A DNA stretch of 64,000 nucleotides. Source: Austropuccinia psidii. Lineage: Eukaryota > Basidiomycota > Pucciniomycetes > Pucciniales > Sphaerophragmiaceae. The DNA lies in the NCBI GenBank assembly GCA_023105745.1, contig JALGQZ010000004.1, positions 61,559,112 to 61,623,111 on the forward strand, written 5' to 3'. This document shows positions 1 to 10,281 of this stretch, piece after piece. Every line of letters begins with the position of its first letter. Within the stretch, counting starts at the first letter, position 1. The notes beneath the pieces are model-generated. The model searched no databases. It saw only the letters and a list, made by a program, of their open reading frames with translations, and was not told the DNA's origin. Made by a program: the position numbers and the translations under genes.

Positions 1-1
1 A

Positions 2-2853
2 GACCTTGGTGTAATAAGAAAAGTAGGCCACAATGAGGAAGTAGAAATAACTACACCAGTCATAGTGGCGTGGCATAATGGAAAATCCAGAATGGTTGGG
101 GACTTTAGAGCTCTGAACACTTACACTGTTCCAGACAGATACCCAATACCAAAAATCCAAATTGCCCTTACTCAAATATCTCAAGAAGTGTATATAACCA
201 CTATGGATGCCCTTAAAGGATTCCATCAAAATGTGGTAACATAAAGAGCAAGAAAATACTTGAGAATTATTGTTCATTGTGGAGTGTATGAATACTTAAG
301 GATGCCCTTTGGTATCAAAAATGCACCTTCACACTTCCAAAGAATGATGAATGAAATCTTCCCTGAAGAACTCTCAGAGGGATGGTTAATCATTTACATT
401 GATGACATTATTATCTGTTCAAAGACTTGGGAGGAGCACATGTACAGATTATCAAGAGTTTTGACAAAAATCCAATCAGTAAACATGAAAATCTCCCTGA
501 AGAAATGTCATTTTGGATTTAAAGAACTTAAGGCACTAGGACATGTTGTATCTGGTTTGTCCCTTGGAATTGATAAAAACAAAGTTGCAGCAGTATTGTT
601 AAAACCCATGCCTCAGAATAAGAAGGAAATTCAGTCATTCTTGGGTTTTGCAGGATATTACAGGCAACACATTAAAGACTTTGCATCCATAGCAAGACCA
701 CTTTATAAGTTGTGTGACAAAGACACAGTATTTGAGATGACTGTTGACAGAGTCAAAGCTTTTGAATCTCTAAGAGAAGCATTGACCACTGCTCCACTCT
801 TACTGATGCCAGACTTTAAATTACCTTTCAAACTGTATATTGATGCATCAGGGGATGGACTAGGTGCTGCACTTCACCAAGTTCAGATCATAAATGACAA
901 ACCTGTAGAAGGACCAATATGTTTCATATCCAGGCAAATCAAACCAACTGAAGCCAGATATGGAGCAAGTCAAATGGAATGTCTATGCCTTGTCTGGGCG
1001 TTGGAGAAATTGAACTATTTCTTAGAGGGATGTGTTTTTGAAGTAATAACAGATTGTACAGCTGTGAAATCACTTTTGAACATGAAAACACCTAACAGAC
1101 ACATGCTCAGATGGCAAATAGCCATACAAGAATACAGAGGCAATATGACTATTGTTCATAAGGATGGGAATATTCATAAGAATGCAGATGGACTAAGCAG
1201 ATGGCCATTACCAAATAACATTGATAATCCTGCTTATGTTCCAGAAGAAGCTTCACCACAAATTCCAATAGAAGGAATAAGTGTTACAGACTTGAACACC
1301 ACCTTCTTTGAAGAAGTCAGAAATAGTTACACTCAAGATAAGAATTGTAGCATCTTATGCCAATTACTTAACAAAGACTGTAAAGACAACTCTCTAATAC
1401 ATGCCTTGGATGAAGTATGGAGAAAATCTTATAATGAAGGAAGATTTCACCTACTGGATGGTATAATTTACCACAGAACCAAGCACACATGTGTCATGAC
1501 AGTTGTAGACAGGTCATTAATCAATCTTGTACTGAAAGAATGCCATGATAGTCCCTTTTCAGGACATCTTTCTGAAGACAGAACAAGAGAGAAAGTGAAG
1601 ACCTGCATATGGTGGCCAATGTGGCAAAAAGATGTTGCAGAATATTGCAAAACCTGTGACAGATGCCAAAAGGCAAATAAATCCACTGGCAAAAGACTTG
1701 GAAATATGATGAAAATCCAAGAACCAAACAGACCTTGGGAAATTGTCCATATGGATTGGGTAACTGGCCTACCACCAGGAGGTGACAGGAGCTATAATGC
1801 TTGCCTAGTAATTGTGGACAGATTCAGTAAAACTCCAATCTTTTTACCATGTCACAAAGATGATACAGCCATGGATACAGCTCTTCTGATATGGAATAGA
1901 GTAGTGTCATGGACTGGGATATTTACAAATATCATCAGTGATAGAGATCCCAAATTCACTTCAGCACTATGGACAAATCTTCACCAATTATTTGGCACTA
2001 AACTGTCTTTCTCTACAGCCTACCACCCACAAACTGATGGCCTGGCTGAAAGAATGATCCAAACCTTAGAGGACATGGTGAGAAGATTTTGTGCATATGG
2101 CCTTGAATTCAAAGATTGTGATGGATTTACCCATGATTGGTGTACTCTGTTACCAGCACTGGAATTAGCATATAAAACATCAATCCATGCTAGTACCAAT
2201 CAGACTCCTGCTGTTCTAGAAAAAGGATGGAACCCCAAGTTACCCCAAGACTCCTTGAGGAAAGACTTAATTGAAATACATCCCACAGCTGCTAGCTTCA
2301 AAGGAATGCTAGACAAAGCTAGAAAGCATGCAGTAAGGTGCATGGAGGACTCTTTTGCATATGCTAAAGACAAATGGGATAAATCTCATGCAACTCCAGA
2401 TTTCAAAGTGGGGGACCTAGTTCTTGTATCCACCACTAACTTCAATAACATCAAAGGATGTAAAAAGTTAAAAGACTCCTTTGCAGGACCTTTTGTGATT
2501 AAGGCCCTCCATGGAGAAAATGCTGTTGAAGTAGAGTTATCTGAAGAACTAGCAATAAGCACCCTACATTTCCAGTGAGCTTGATAAAACCATATAAATC
2601 TAGTGATGCTGAGAAATTTCCCTTGAGGAATAAGGTTCCCCAAGTTATACCTCCTATTGAGACATCTGGTACTAAGAAAATAACCAAAGTTCTTAAAGAA
2701 AGGAAATTAAGAACCAAGAAAGTAAGGGAATACCTTGTTAGGTACAGTGACCCAACTTGTGAAGATGAATGGTTAGAAGAAAAAGATATACCAGAATCTA
2801 CCAAACTCCTGAGGAGATTCAGACACACTAGAAACACCAATATTACAAAGTAA
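2..2853 (+). pseudogene. pol: Gypsy A0 pol fragment (RT, RNase H, integrase, chromodomain)
   Basis: The frame is open from base 2 with the RT palm. The YIDD catalytic motif lies near 397-411, the RNase H domain (LYIDASGDG) near 834-860, and the integrase zinc finger (H..H..C..C) near 1540-1670. The DDE core has its Asp near 1750 (HMDWV), a second in SDRD near 1940 and Glu in [11 protein letters not shown] near 2043. The C-terminal chromodomain ([10 protein letters not shown]...DEWL) is near 2727-2780. Two lesions are visible against copy A1. A TAA at 242-244 replaces a Pro codon (CCA in A1). One T is missing near 2550, which shifts the frame so that the tail resumes at 2575-2853. The product would have copied and integrated the element; this copy cannot. 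Confidence 0.93.
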
Positions 2854-2863
2854 TATTCTTTTT

Positions 2864-2875
2864 AGGGGGAGGGAA
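2864..2875 (+). other. Polypurine tract of A0
   Basis: The purine run AGGGGGAGGGAA lies directly before the TG that opens the 3' LTR. It is the expected primer site for plus-strand DNA synthesis. Confidence 0.8.
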
Positions 2876-4714
2876 TGTGAGCCTTAGAGGTAATTTCATA
2901 TACCCAAAAGACCACAAATATAAAAAATAACATATTAATATAAATAAAATAAATTTATTTATATTATTAAAATAAAAATCAAAATATAAATATAAAATTA
3001 TATTAAAAATAAAAAATTAATTATAATTTAAAAATAAAAAATACATTAAATTTTGTAAATATAAAATTACATTTATACTTGAAAAAATTAAGTAAAAATG
3101 AAACTTTAACAAAATTGTGAGAAAATAAATAAATTTGGAAAAAAGTTAAATAAAAATTATTATAACTTTTTATCCAATAAATAAACATATAAAACTTATT
3201 TCACCATTGGATTCCTCATAAAAAATCAGGTGGGGTCACCTCTGAGTGAAATTCTTATAACTCAACTCTAAATAAGCTTAAATTAAGTTTTTAGTATTTT
3301 CAATACAAAAGGTTGAAAATCCTCAAAACCTTAATTTAATTCACACCACATGTGGTGTTAACCATCAATTTTTGTGTTAAAATTGAGGTGTTGTGTTTAG
3401 TTTAGAAGTTATGAGGAATTGAAGTATTTTCAATTGAATTCAATTGAAATGTCAAAATGTGCGCGTGTATTACATAAGTGAGCTTTGATTTACATATGAG
3501 GTGTCAATTATTACTGTATTGAACTGTACAATTGAATTGAATTACATATGTAAATTATAAGTATAATACATGATGAGGAATTAAAGGAAAAATAAATTGG
3601 AAAGATTAAATTTGGGGGGGAAAAGGAACTCCAGCTCTAAGGGGGAGCTAGACCCCCAAAATCCTTGCTGACAGGCGTGAGATGTCAAAATTCATGCAAA
3701 AGTTCATCACTTTTGGCCTGGAATTGAGTTACAGGGTCTGTGGACTCAATTGATGATGAGGTTTTGATACCAACTGGGGTAGTTTTAGCTGTTGCCAAGA
3801 GGGTAAAACTACCCTTAAGATAAAACAATCATAATAAAAACAGTTTTAACTGGTTTCTACGCCTCTGACACACATTCTGACGTGTTTTGAAGGCTCTAGG
3901 CCTGGTATTGCTATAGTAATGGCTGATTTAAGGGTCTAAAATGGCTAAAAATGGCTAAAAATGGCTTAAACCAGCCCTTTTTGGTCTAAACCAGGGTTCA
4001 ATGATGCCATAATTGGCTTTTCTGTTGTCAGACTGTTTTTCACGACTGACAAGAGTAAATTTTACTTTTGGAGTAAGAGAATTGATGGCTATAAAAGAAT
4101 GTCTTCTTTGCCCCACTTTTCTCTTCATGTTATAATCTTTTCCTTTTATTAATTAGTTTAAAACTGTTAAACCAATCAATCAAAGATTCCAACCACCACT
4201 TTTAAATCATTTTAATCCTTTTAACCACGTTAAAAAATCATTATAATCATTGTTTGTAACTCTTATAATCATTTTTACCCCTGAACCACCCCAAAAGTGA
4301 ATTAAAGCATCTTTCATCACTGTAAACTTTGTCACTTTGTTTCCAAATTCACTCTGGTCACTTTTGGGCGTGTTTTCTCTTTAATATTATTTTTAAAGAC
4401 TTTGTTCTTTAATTAATTGCTTGCAGTTCTTTGCTCAATTAATTCCAATTGAAATTGCTCTTGAAGAAATTTCTTTTGTAGCCTTAAAATATCTCTTGTA
4501 GAGTATTTTTTGGATAAATTTTTATTGTTGGTAAAACAATAAATTTTTATAATATTATTGTTTTATACTAATAAAGTTATAAACAATAAAATTGGCGTGT
4601 TTTCTCTTAAAAATAATATTTCATACTATTTTTAATTGATTTTTACCTTATACAAATTTTGAGGACAGGAAAAGTACTTGATTTTTAATCAAAGTTTCAT
4701 ATCCACACCTTACA
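2876..4714 (+). repeat. 3' LTR of A0 (1839 bp)
   Basis: The repeat runs TGTGAGCC...CTTACA and matches both LTRs of A1 (42652-44488 and 50910-52747) nearly base for base. A TATAAAA box at 4090-4096 probably serves the LTR promoter, with transcription toward pol in a complete copy. It contains two perfect palindromes: a 16-mer at 3343-3358 (ACACCACATGTGGTGT) and a 22-mer at 3428-3449 centred on GAATTC. The first 400 bases are extremely A/T-rich. Confidence 0.93.
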
Positions 4715-5407
4715 GATTCTTACAAAACATTAAATCATTAAATAAAAAGGTAATTTCTTTATTCTTTATATATAAAAATTTTATATTATTGAATACCAAA
4801 GATAATACTATTATAGTCTTCAACTCTGACGTGATTATTGCAATTATTTAATTGTTCTGTTTAAATTTCTCTTAAAAAAACCGCTATTCAATGTAAAATC
4901 AAGAAAAATTGTAATTTCTCTTGGATTTTATTGTAACTACAATTTAAATAAGTTTTATTTACATTTTTAGGCATAAAATTATTCAAAACTATTCTATTAA
5001 GCATTAAAAGTAGGTTATTTCTATTATTATAATAATTTTTCTCTATCATTACTTTAATAATTCTATAATTGATATAAATAGTATTTATATTAATTTATAA
5101 CTTTAATATTAGTAATATTATTGTTATTAATTGTATTTTATTAATAAAAAACAAATTCTTACACCTTTATTATTTGTTGGTAACAATAATAAAGTCCTCT
5201 AAAATATATTAATCATCTTATATTAATATATTTATTTATTATATTATTATATTTATTTAATAATATAATTATTTTACGCCATAACTAGAATAATTCTTTA
5301 TTATTATAGTCATTTTTATCTTATTTATTTCATTTATAAGGACATTCATAGTACAATAAGTAAAATATTAGTAATTTTTACTTATTGTTTCATAGTCAAA
5401 CCTTACA
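4715..5407 (+). repeat. 5' LTR tail of B1
   Basis: The stretch matches the ends of the family-B LTRs at 33700-34410 and 39127-39622. It ends TTGTTTCATAGTCAAACCTTACA-like sequence followed at once by the primer site, so it is the U5 side of a 5' LTR. A0 has cut it off from its left part. Confidence 0.88.
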
Positions 5408-5762
5408 TTTGGGGGCCTGGCCATGATATTTGATCTAAAAGACCTTTGAAAAGATTCTAATTGGGCTTATCCAATAATAAATTACAATTATAATCATAAC
5501 ATTATATAATAATTTTGTATTTATTGATTTTAAATACTATTGAGGCATTTGGAAAGCAATTGTACTGTTTTACACGTGGTTTTCCACATCCTTAGACTTG
5601 CAAGAACTTTCTTTGAGTGACTTGAGTAATTAAAAAAGATATTTTATAAATTAAAAATAATTTTATATTATAAATTAATTTTATAAAAGAATCATATTCA
5701 TTTTTTTATTTTATTTTTTCAAAATAAAAATATAAAAAACAAAAAAATCATAAATAAAAACC
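5408..5762 (+). other. B1 primer-binding site and leader, first part
   Basis: Two spacer bases (TT) follow the LTR, then TGGGGGCCTGGCCATG from 5410. This is a plausible minus-strand primer site, complementary to a tRNA ending GGCCCCCA. The rest is an AT-rich untranslated leader without an ORF. C1 is inserted after 5762; the last five leader bases, AAACC, are repeated at 16771-16775, where the leader resumes. Confidence 0.75.
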
Positions 5763-7682
5763 TGTAAGATGTGACTATGAAACTGATGATAATATTACTA
5801 TTAATCAACAGCACTATGTCTGTTCTTATGAAATATAATAATAAAAATTATTATAACCACAATTAAATAATTATAAAATTATTTCTTTCACGTGTTATAC
5901 ACTACTAGTGATTATAACAGTGAGCAGTAATTGTCTACAAGAATCAATTACAAGAAGAATTTAATAATAAAAACTTCTTTTATTAAAATAATAAAATTAT
6001 TTTAATATATAATTATCTTTTACAAGAATAATTATAAAGATAATTCTTGAAGAAAACTATTACTAGAGAAAAACTTTAAGAATTAAAGATAAAAGACTCA
6101 CTAATACTCCAAAGAACTTATTGATAATAAAAGTAGAGAAATTTGACGTGGAATTGTGGATTTAAGGGATCAAAAGGATTTATAACAGTATTACAACAAT
6201 ATATAGTTGGATTCTATGATTTCACGTCTTTCTGATTGATTCTGAAAGAATTAAAACACTTAAGAATAGTTGAACTAATACTTACTTGTTGGTAATAAAG
6301 ATTTAATAAATTGATAAGATGATCATGAGGAAAAAACAGCAAGAAGAGGCTTCTTTTAAGTCAATAACAGCTCACAGAGGCGTGCCATGGAGCAAACTGA
6401 AAAACCAGTGAGTGAGAAAACAATAAACCTTTTTGGATTATTGATTGCATCATCTGTTGTCATGTAAGATTATCATAATTACTTAATTGATGCTTTTACG
6501 TGACTACCAACCCCAATATGGTTAAGAATAAAAGGAGTAACACTTGTAAATCTTCTTTTATTCTAAAATAATCATTGATTTCTCAAAGTTATCAATGTTA
6601 TTGCCAATTTCATCACAGGTTGTAATTACTGTGAATTTTTGAAGATTCAGTGTTTCACGTAGAATATCCAAAAATGGACTGTAAGTAAAACTTTTAATTT
6701 TACTAGTAAAACTGTAATTCCTTTTGGTTGTACCATCGATAATACAGTTCTCCTTTAGTCCTGAAAGTTTCAGAAAGATTCATTAAGAATTGTATTTTTA
6801 ATGAATTTTTGAAGGTTTTACCTCATTTCTACGTAGAATTGCAAATAGCAGTGTTTTGCTGGTTGCTATGAGGTAAATCAATGAATATGGGTCCCAAAAG
6901 GGTTTTAATTACTCTTTTGGGGTTTATCCATGGAAAGTCATTAGTAATTGACATGGTTACAGGAGTGTAAGTAGCTCATTACCTCCTTGGCACGTCAAAA
7001 TAGCAGGTTATTTGCTATTTTCTGATGTTTTACAGTAGTTGTAACTTGGTAACCAAGTTCCCAAAGAGTTTTAGTTTACCAATTGGGCCAAGATGAGCTA
7101 TGGATCCATGCTCTGGAGCTATCCACGCCTCTGAGGCCTCAGAAGTTGGGTACCCTGGCTCTCTTTGATGTCTTTTGTCCCCCTTGCCCAATTTTTACGT
7201 CAAAATAGTAATTTAAGCTTAAAGTGAGATATCCACTATGGGTGTACCAAAAGTCCATGTAAGAATACCATGATATTAAGTGCTCAAAACATGCATAACA
7301 CTATTCTTAGTGTATATGTAACATGGGATTTCTCACTTTCCTATTATTTTGGCTAAAAATCAAGAAAAACAAAAATTTTCACGGATCTTTTATGTGGTAT
7401 TAATGATGTGGTATTGAAGTATTTTCCATTTTACCACCTCAAATACTTAAATTGAGCTTATTCACTCTATGGAGCTACCCTAGGTGAATTTTTGTGTAGA
7501 ATCCAAATCTGGTCTTAAATCCATGGATTTACTTACTCAATAAAAAGTTATTCATCTTTTCTGAAATTGAAAATGATGAATTTTGGATATATGCATGACT
7601 TATGAGTTTTGCATAATTCAAAATTTCTTTTTAAGATAATTGTGGCCTATTTGGGTATGTAAAATATACCTCAAGGCTCACA
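5763..7682 (-). repeat. 3' LTR of C1 (1920 bp)
   Basis: On the plus strand it reads TGTAAGATG...AAGGCTCACA, so in element orientation TGTGAGCC...CTTACA. It matches the LTR at 14851-16770. A perfect inverted repeat AACTTGGT-A-ACCAAGTT lies at 7043-7059. The complement of a polypurine tract (TTCCCTCCCACC) follows at 7683-7694. No gene is seen inside. Confidence 0.94.
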
Positions 7683-7694
7683 TTCCCTCCCACC
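7683..7694 (-). other. Polypurine tract of C1
   Basis: On the minus strand GGTGGGAGGGAA directly precedes the TG of the 3' LTR, the expected plus-strand primer. Confidence 0.8.
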
Positions 7695-7824
7695 AAAAAA
7701 TAAAATTGTACTACAATTTTATTAGTGATAAAAAGAATAAGGCCCCAAAAGGGGGTTAATGTCCACTGTCCAACCTCTTCACATTACTCAGATCAAGTAA
7801 TTTAAAGCACATTTATAGACATAT

Positions 7825-9240
7825 TCAGGCTTGTGGCCTTCTTTCATGTCTAAATCTTCTTAAGAGTTTATCTGAGTCAGGTATTTCTGATTCTGCCATC
7901 CATTCATCTTCATGTACTGGATTTCTATATCTGACAAGATATTCTCTTTGATTTTTACCCCTAAGTCTCCTTTCTTTAATGACTTTCTTTATCTTTCTGT
8001 CTTCATTCTGTTCCACAGGGGGCACAGTTAAAGGAGTTGGGTTCCTTAAAGGAAACAATTCTTTGTCAGCTGGTTGATAAGGTTTTATCAGGCTGACTGG
8101 AAATGTGGGGTGTTTATTTTCCAATTCACCACTCAATTCCACTTGAACTGCATTGGTTCCATGTAAGGCAACAATAACAAAAGGTCCTACATAAGAATCT
8201 TGAAGTTTCTTTGGGCCTTTGATATTATTAAAATTCAAGGTTGAAACTAGAACTAAGTCCCCTACTTTGAAGTCTGGTACTTTATGACTCTTGTCCCACT
8301 TCTGTTTTGCATAATCAAAAGCATCATCCATACTTTGTTTTGCATGGTGTTTTACTTTATCAAGCATTAATTTGAAGCTGGAAGCTGTAGGATGAATGTC
8401 AATCAAGTCTTTCCTCAGTGTGTCTGCTGGGAGTCTTGGATTCCATCCTTTTTCTAACATAGCAGGAGTTTGTCCTGTGGAAGAATGGACTGATGTCTTG
8501 TATGCCAATTCTAATGCAGGTATCAGAGTGCACCAGTCATGGGTAAAGCCATCTGAGTCTTTAAATTCTAATCCATAAGCACAAAATCTCCTGATCATGT
8601 CTTCTAAAGTTTGAATCATCCTCTCTGCTAGCCCATCTGTTTGAGGGTGATATGCTGTAGAGAATGATAACTTAGTCCCAAACAATCTATGAAGATTGGT
8701 CCAAAGTGCAGATGTGAACTTGGGGTCTCTGTCACTTATGATATTCTTAAATAACCCTGTATGAGAAATAACTCTACTCCATAAAAGAAGAGCTGTATCC
8801 ATAGCAGTGTCATCTTTATGACATGGTAAGAATATGGGAGTTTTGCTATATCTGTCTACAATGACTAAACAAGCATTATAACTTTTGTCACCACTTGGAG
8901 GAAGTGCTGTGACCCAATCCATGTGAACAACTTCCCAAGGGGATTTTGGTTCTTGAATATGGATCATCAATCCAAATTTCTTGCCTGTACTCCTGTTTGC
9001 TTTTTGGCATCTATCACAGGTATGGCAATATTCAATGGTTTCTTTTCTCCAAGATGGCCACCATGCACAGTTCTTCACCTTTTCAAGTGTTCTGTCTTCT
9101 GATAGGTTTCCAGAGTAAATGCTATCATGGCATTCATGAAGAATGGTATTGATAAGCAATCTACTACACAGTGTCATCACACAAGAATGTTTTGTTCTAT
9201 GGTAAATAATCCCATCAAACAAGTGAAATCTTCCTTCAGA
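7825..9240 (-). pseudogene. pol: Gypsy C1 pol C-terminal part: integrase and chromodomain
   Basis: This is the C-terminal half of Pol, severed from RT-RNase H by the mosaic insert. It contains the integrase zinc finger (HDSIYSGNL...CHTCDRC), the DDE core ([23 protein letters not shown]) and a C-terminal chromodomain ([10 protein letters not shown]...DEWM). An ATG lies inside the mosaic (9267), so the open frame starts with about nine foreign residues, and whether anything is made is doubtful. Unlike C2, this copy keeps five residues (VHSST) after the ELAYKTS motif. Confidence 0.92.
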
Positions 9241-10281
9241 ATGGATCCATGCTCTGGAGCTATCCACGCCTCTGAGGCCTCAGAAGTTGGGTACCCTGGC
9301 TCTCTTTGATGTCTTTTGTCCCCCTTGCCCAATTTTTACGTCAAAATAGTAATTTAAGCTTAAAGTGAGATATCCACTATGGGTGTACCAAAAGTCCATG
9401 TAAGAATACCATGATATTAAGTGCTCAAAACATGCATAACACTATTCTTAGTGTATATGTAACATGGGATTTCTCACTTTCCTATTATTTTGGCTAAAAA
9501 TCAAGAAAAACAAAAATTTTCACGGATCTTTTATGTGGTATTAATGATGTGGTATTGAAGTATTTTCCATTTTACCACCTCAAATACTTAAATTGAGCTT
9601 ATTATTTAATTGTGGTTATAATAATTTTTATTATTATATTTCATAAGAACAGACATAGTGCTGTTGATTAATAGTAATATTATCATCAGTTTCATAGTCA
9701 CATCTTACATTTGGGGGCCTGGCCGTGTTTTTTGAACCTTGTACCCTTAATTAATATATTTTTAAGCTCTAAAATATATTAATTTAATTAATTTTTTTCT
9801 TTCAATTTGGAGTTAAAATATTTTTATTTTTGAAATTGTTTTAAAATCTTTTTCATTGAGGAATTTGGTTTAATTTTATATTGTTTTTACACGTGGGGTT
9901 TATCCATGGAAATTCATTAGTAATTGACATGGTTACAGGAGTGTAAGTAGCTCATTACCTCCTTGGCACGTCAAAATAGCAGGTTATTTGCTATTTTCTG
10001 ATGTTTTACAGTAGTTGTAACTTGGTAACCAAGTTCCCAAAGAGTTTTAGTTTACCAATTGGGCCAAGATGAGCTATGGATCCATGCTCTGGAGCTATCC
10101 ACGCCTCTGAGGCCTCAGAAGTTGGGTACCCTGGCTCTCTTTGATGTCTTTTGTCCCCCTTGCCCAATTTTTACGTCAAAATAGTAATTTAAGCTTAAAG
10201 TGAGACATCCACTATGGGTGTACCAAAAGTCCATGTAAGAATACCATGATATTAAGTGCTCAAAACATGCATAACACTATT
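9241..10281. other. Mosaic of family-C LTR and leader fragments inside C1 pol
   Basis: There are three pieces. (1) 9241-9603 copies LTR bases 7100-7462, in the same orientation as the C1 LTRs. (2) 9604-9896 is inverted: it reads the end of the LTR (to 9709), the primer site TGGGGGCCTGGCCGTG and about 185 bp of leader in plus orientation. (3) About 9894-10281 is again LTR in the original orientation and shares GGAAATTCATT with the right LTR of C1 rather than the left. Junctions overlap by about 2 to 5 bases: AT at 9241, TATT near 9603, TGG at 9894-9896, CTATT at 10277-10281. About 310 bp of pol (equivalent to 24825-25133 in C2) are missing. Confidence 0.88.

Larger units (their letters stand above)
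1..4714 (+). mobile_element. Ty3/Gypsy family A, copy A0 (5' part outside window)
   Basis: Chromovirus-type Gypsy element cut off by the left window edge. It holds the RT core to chromodomain part of pol, a polypurine tract and a 3' LTR that begins TGTGAGCC and ends CCTTACA. It is the same family as the complete element at 42652-52747, in opposite orientation. Its right end abuts the middle of a family-B LTR at 4715, so it inserted into the 5' LTR of B1. The target duplication should be GATTC (4715-4719), but the left copy is not in the window. Pol carries one stop and one frameshift, so the copy is dead. Confidence 0.93.

Noticed and set aside
9241..10281. A separate small nested element between the two halves of C1 pol
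   Set aside because: All pieces derive from family-C LTR and leader, there is no target duplication, and junctions show microhomology; a rearrangement fits better.
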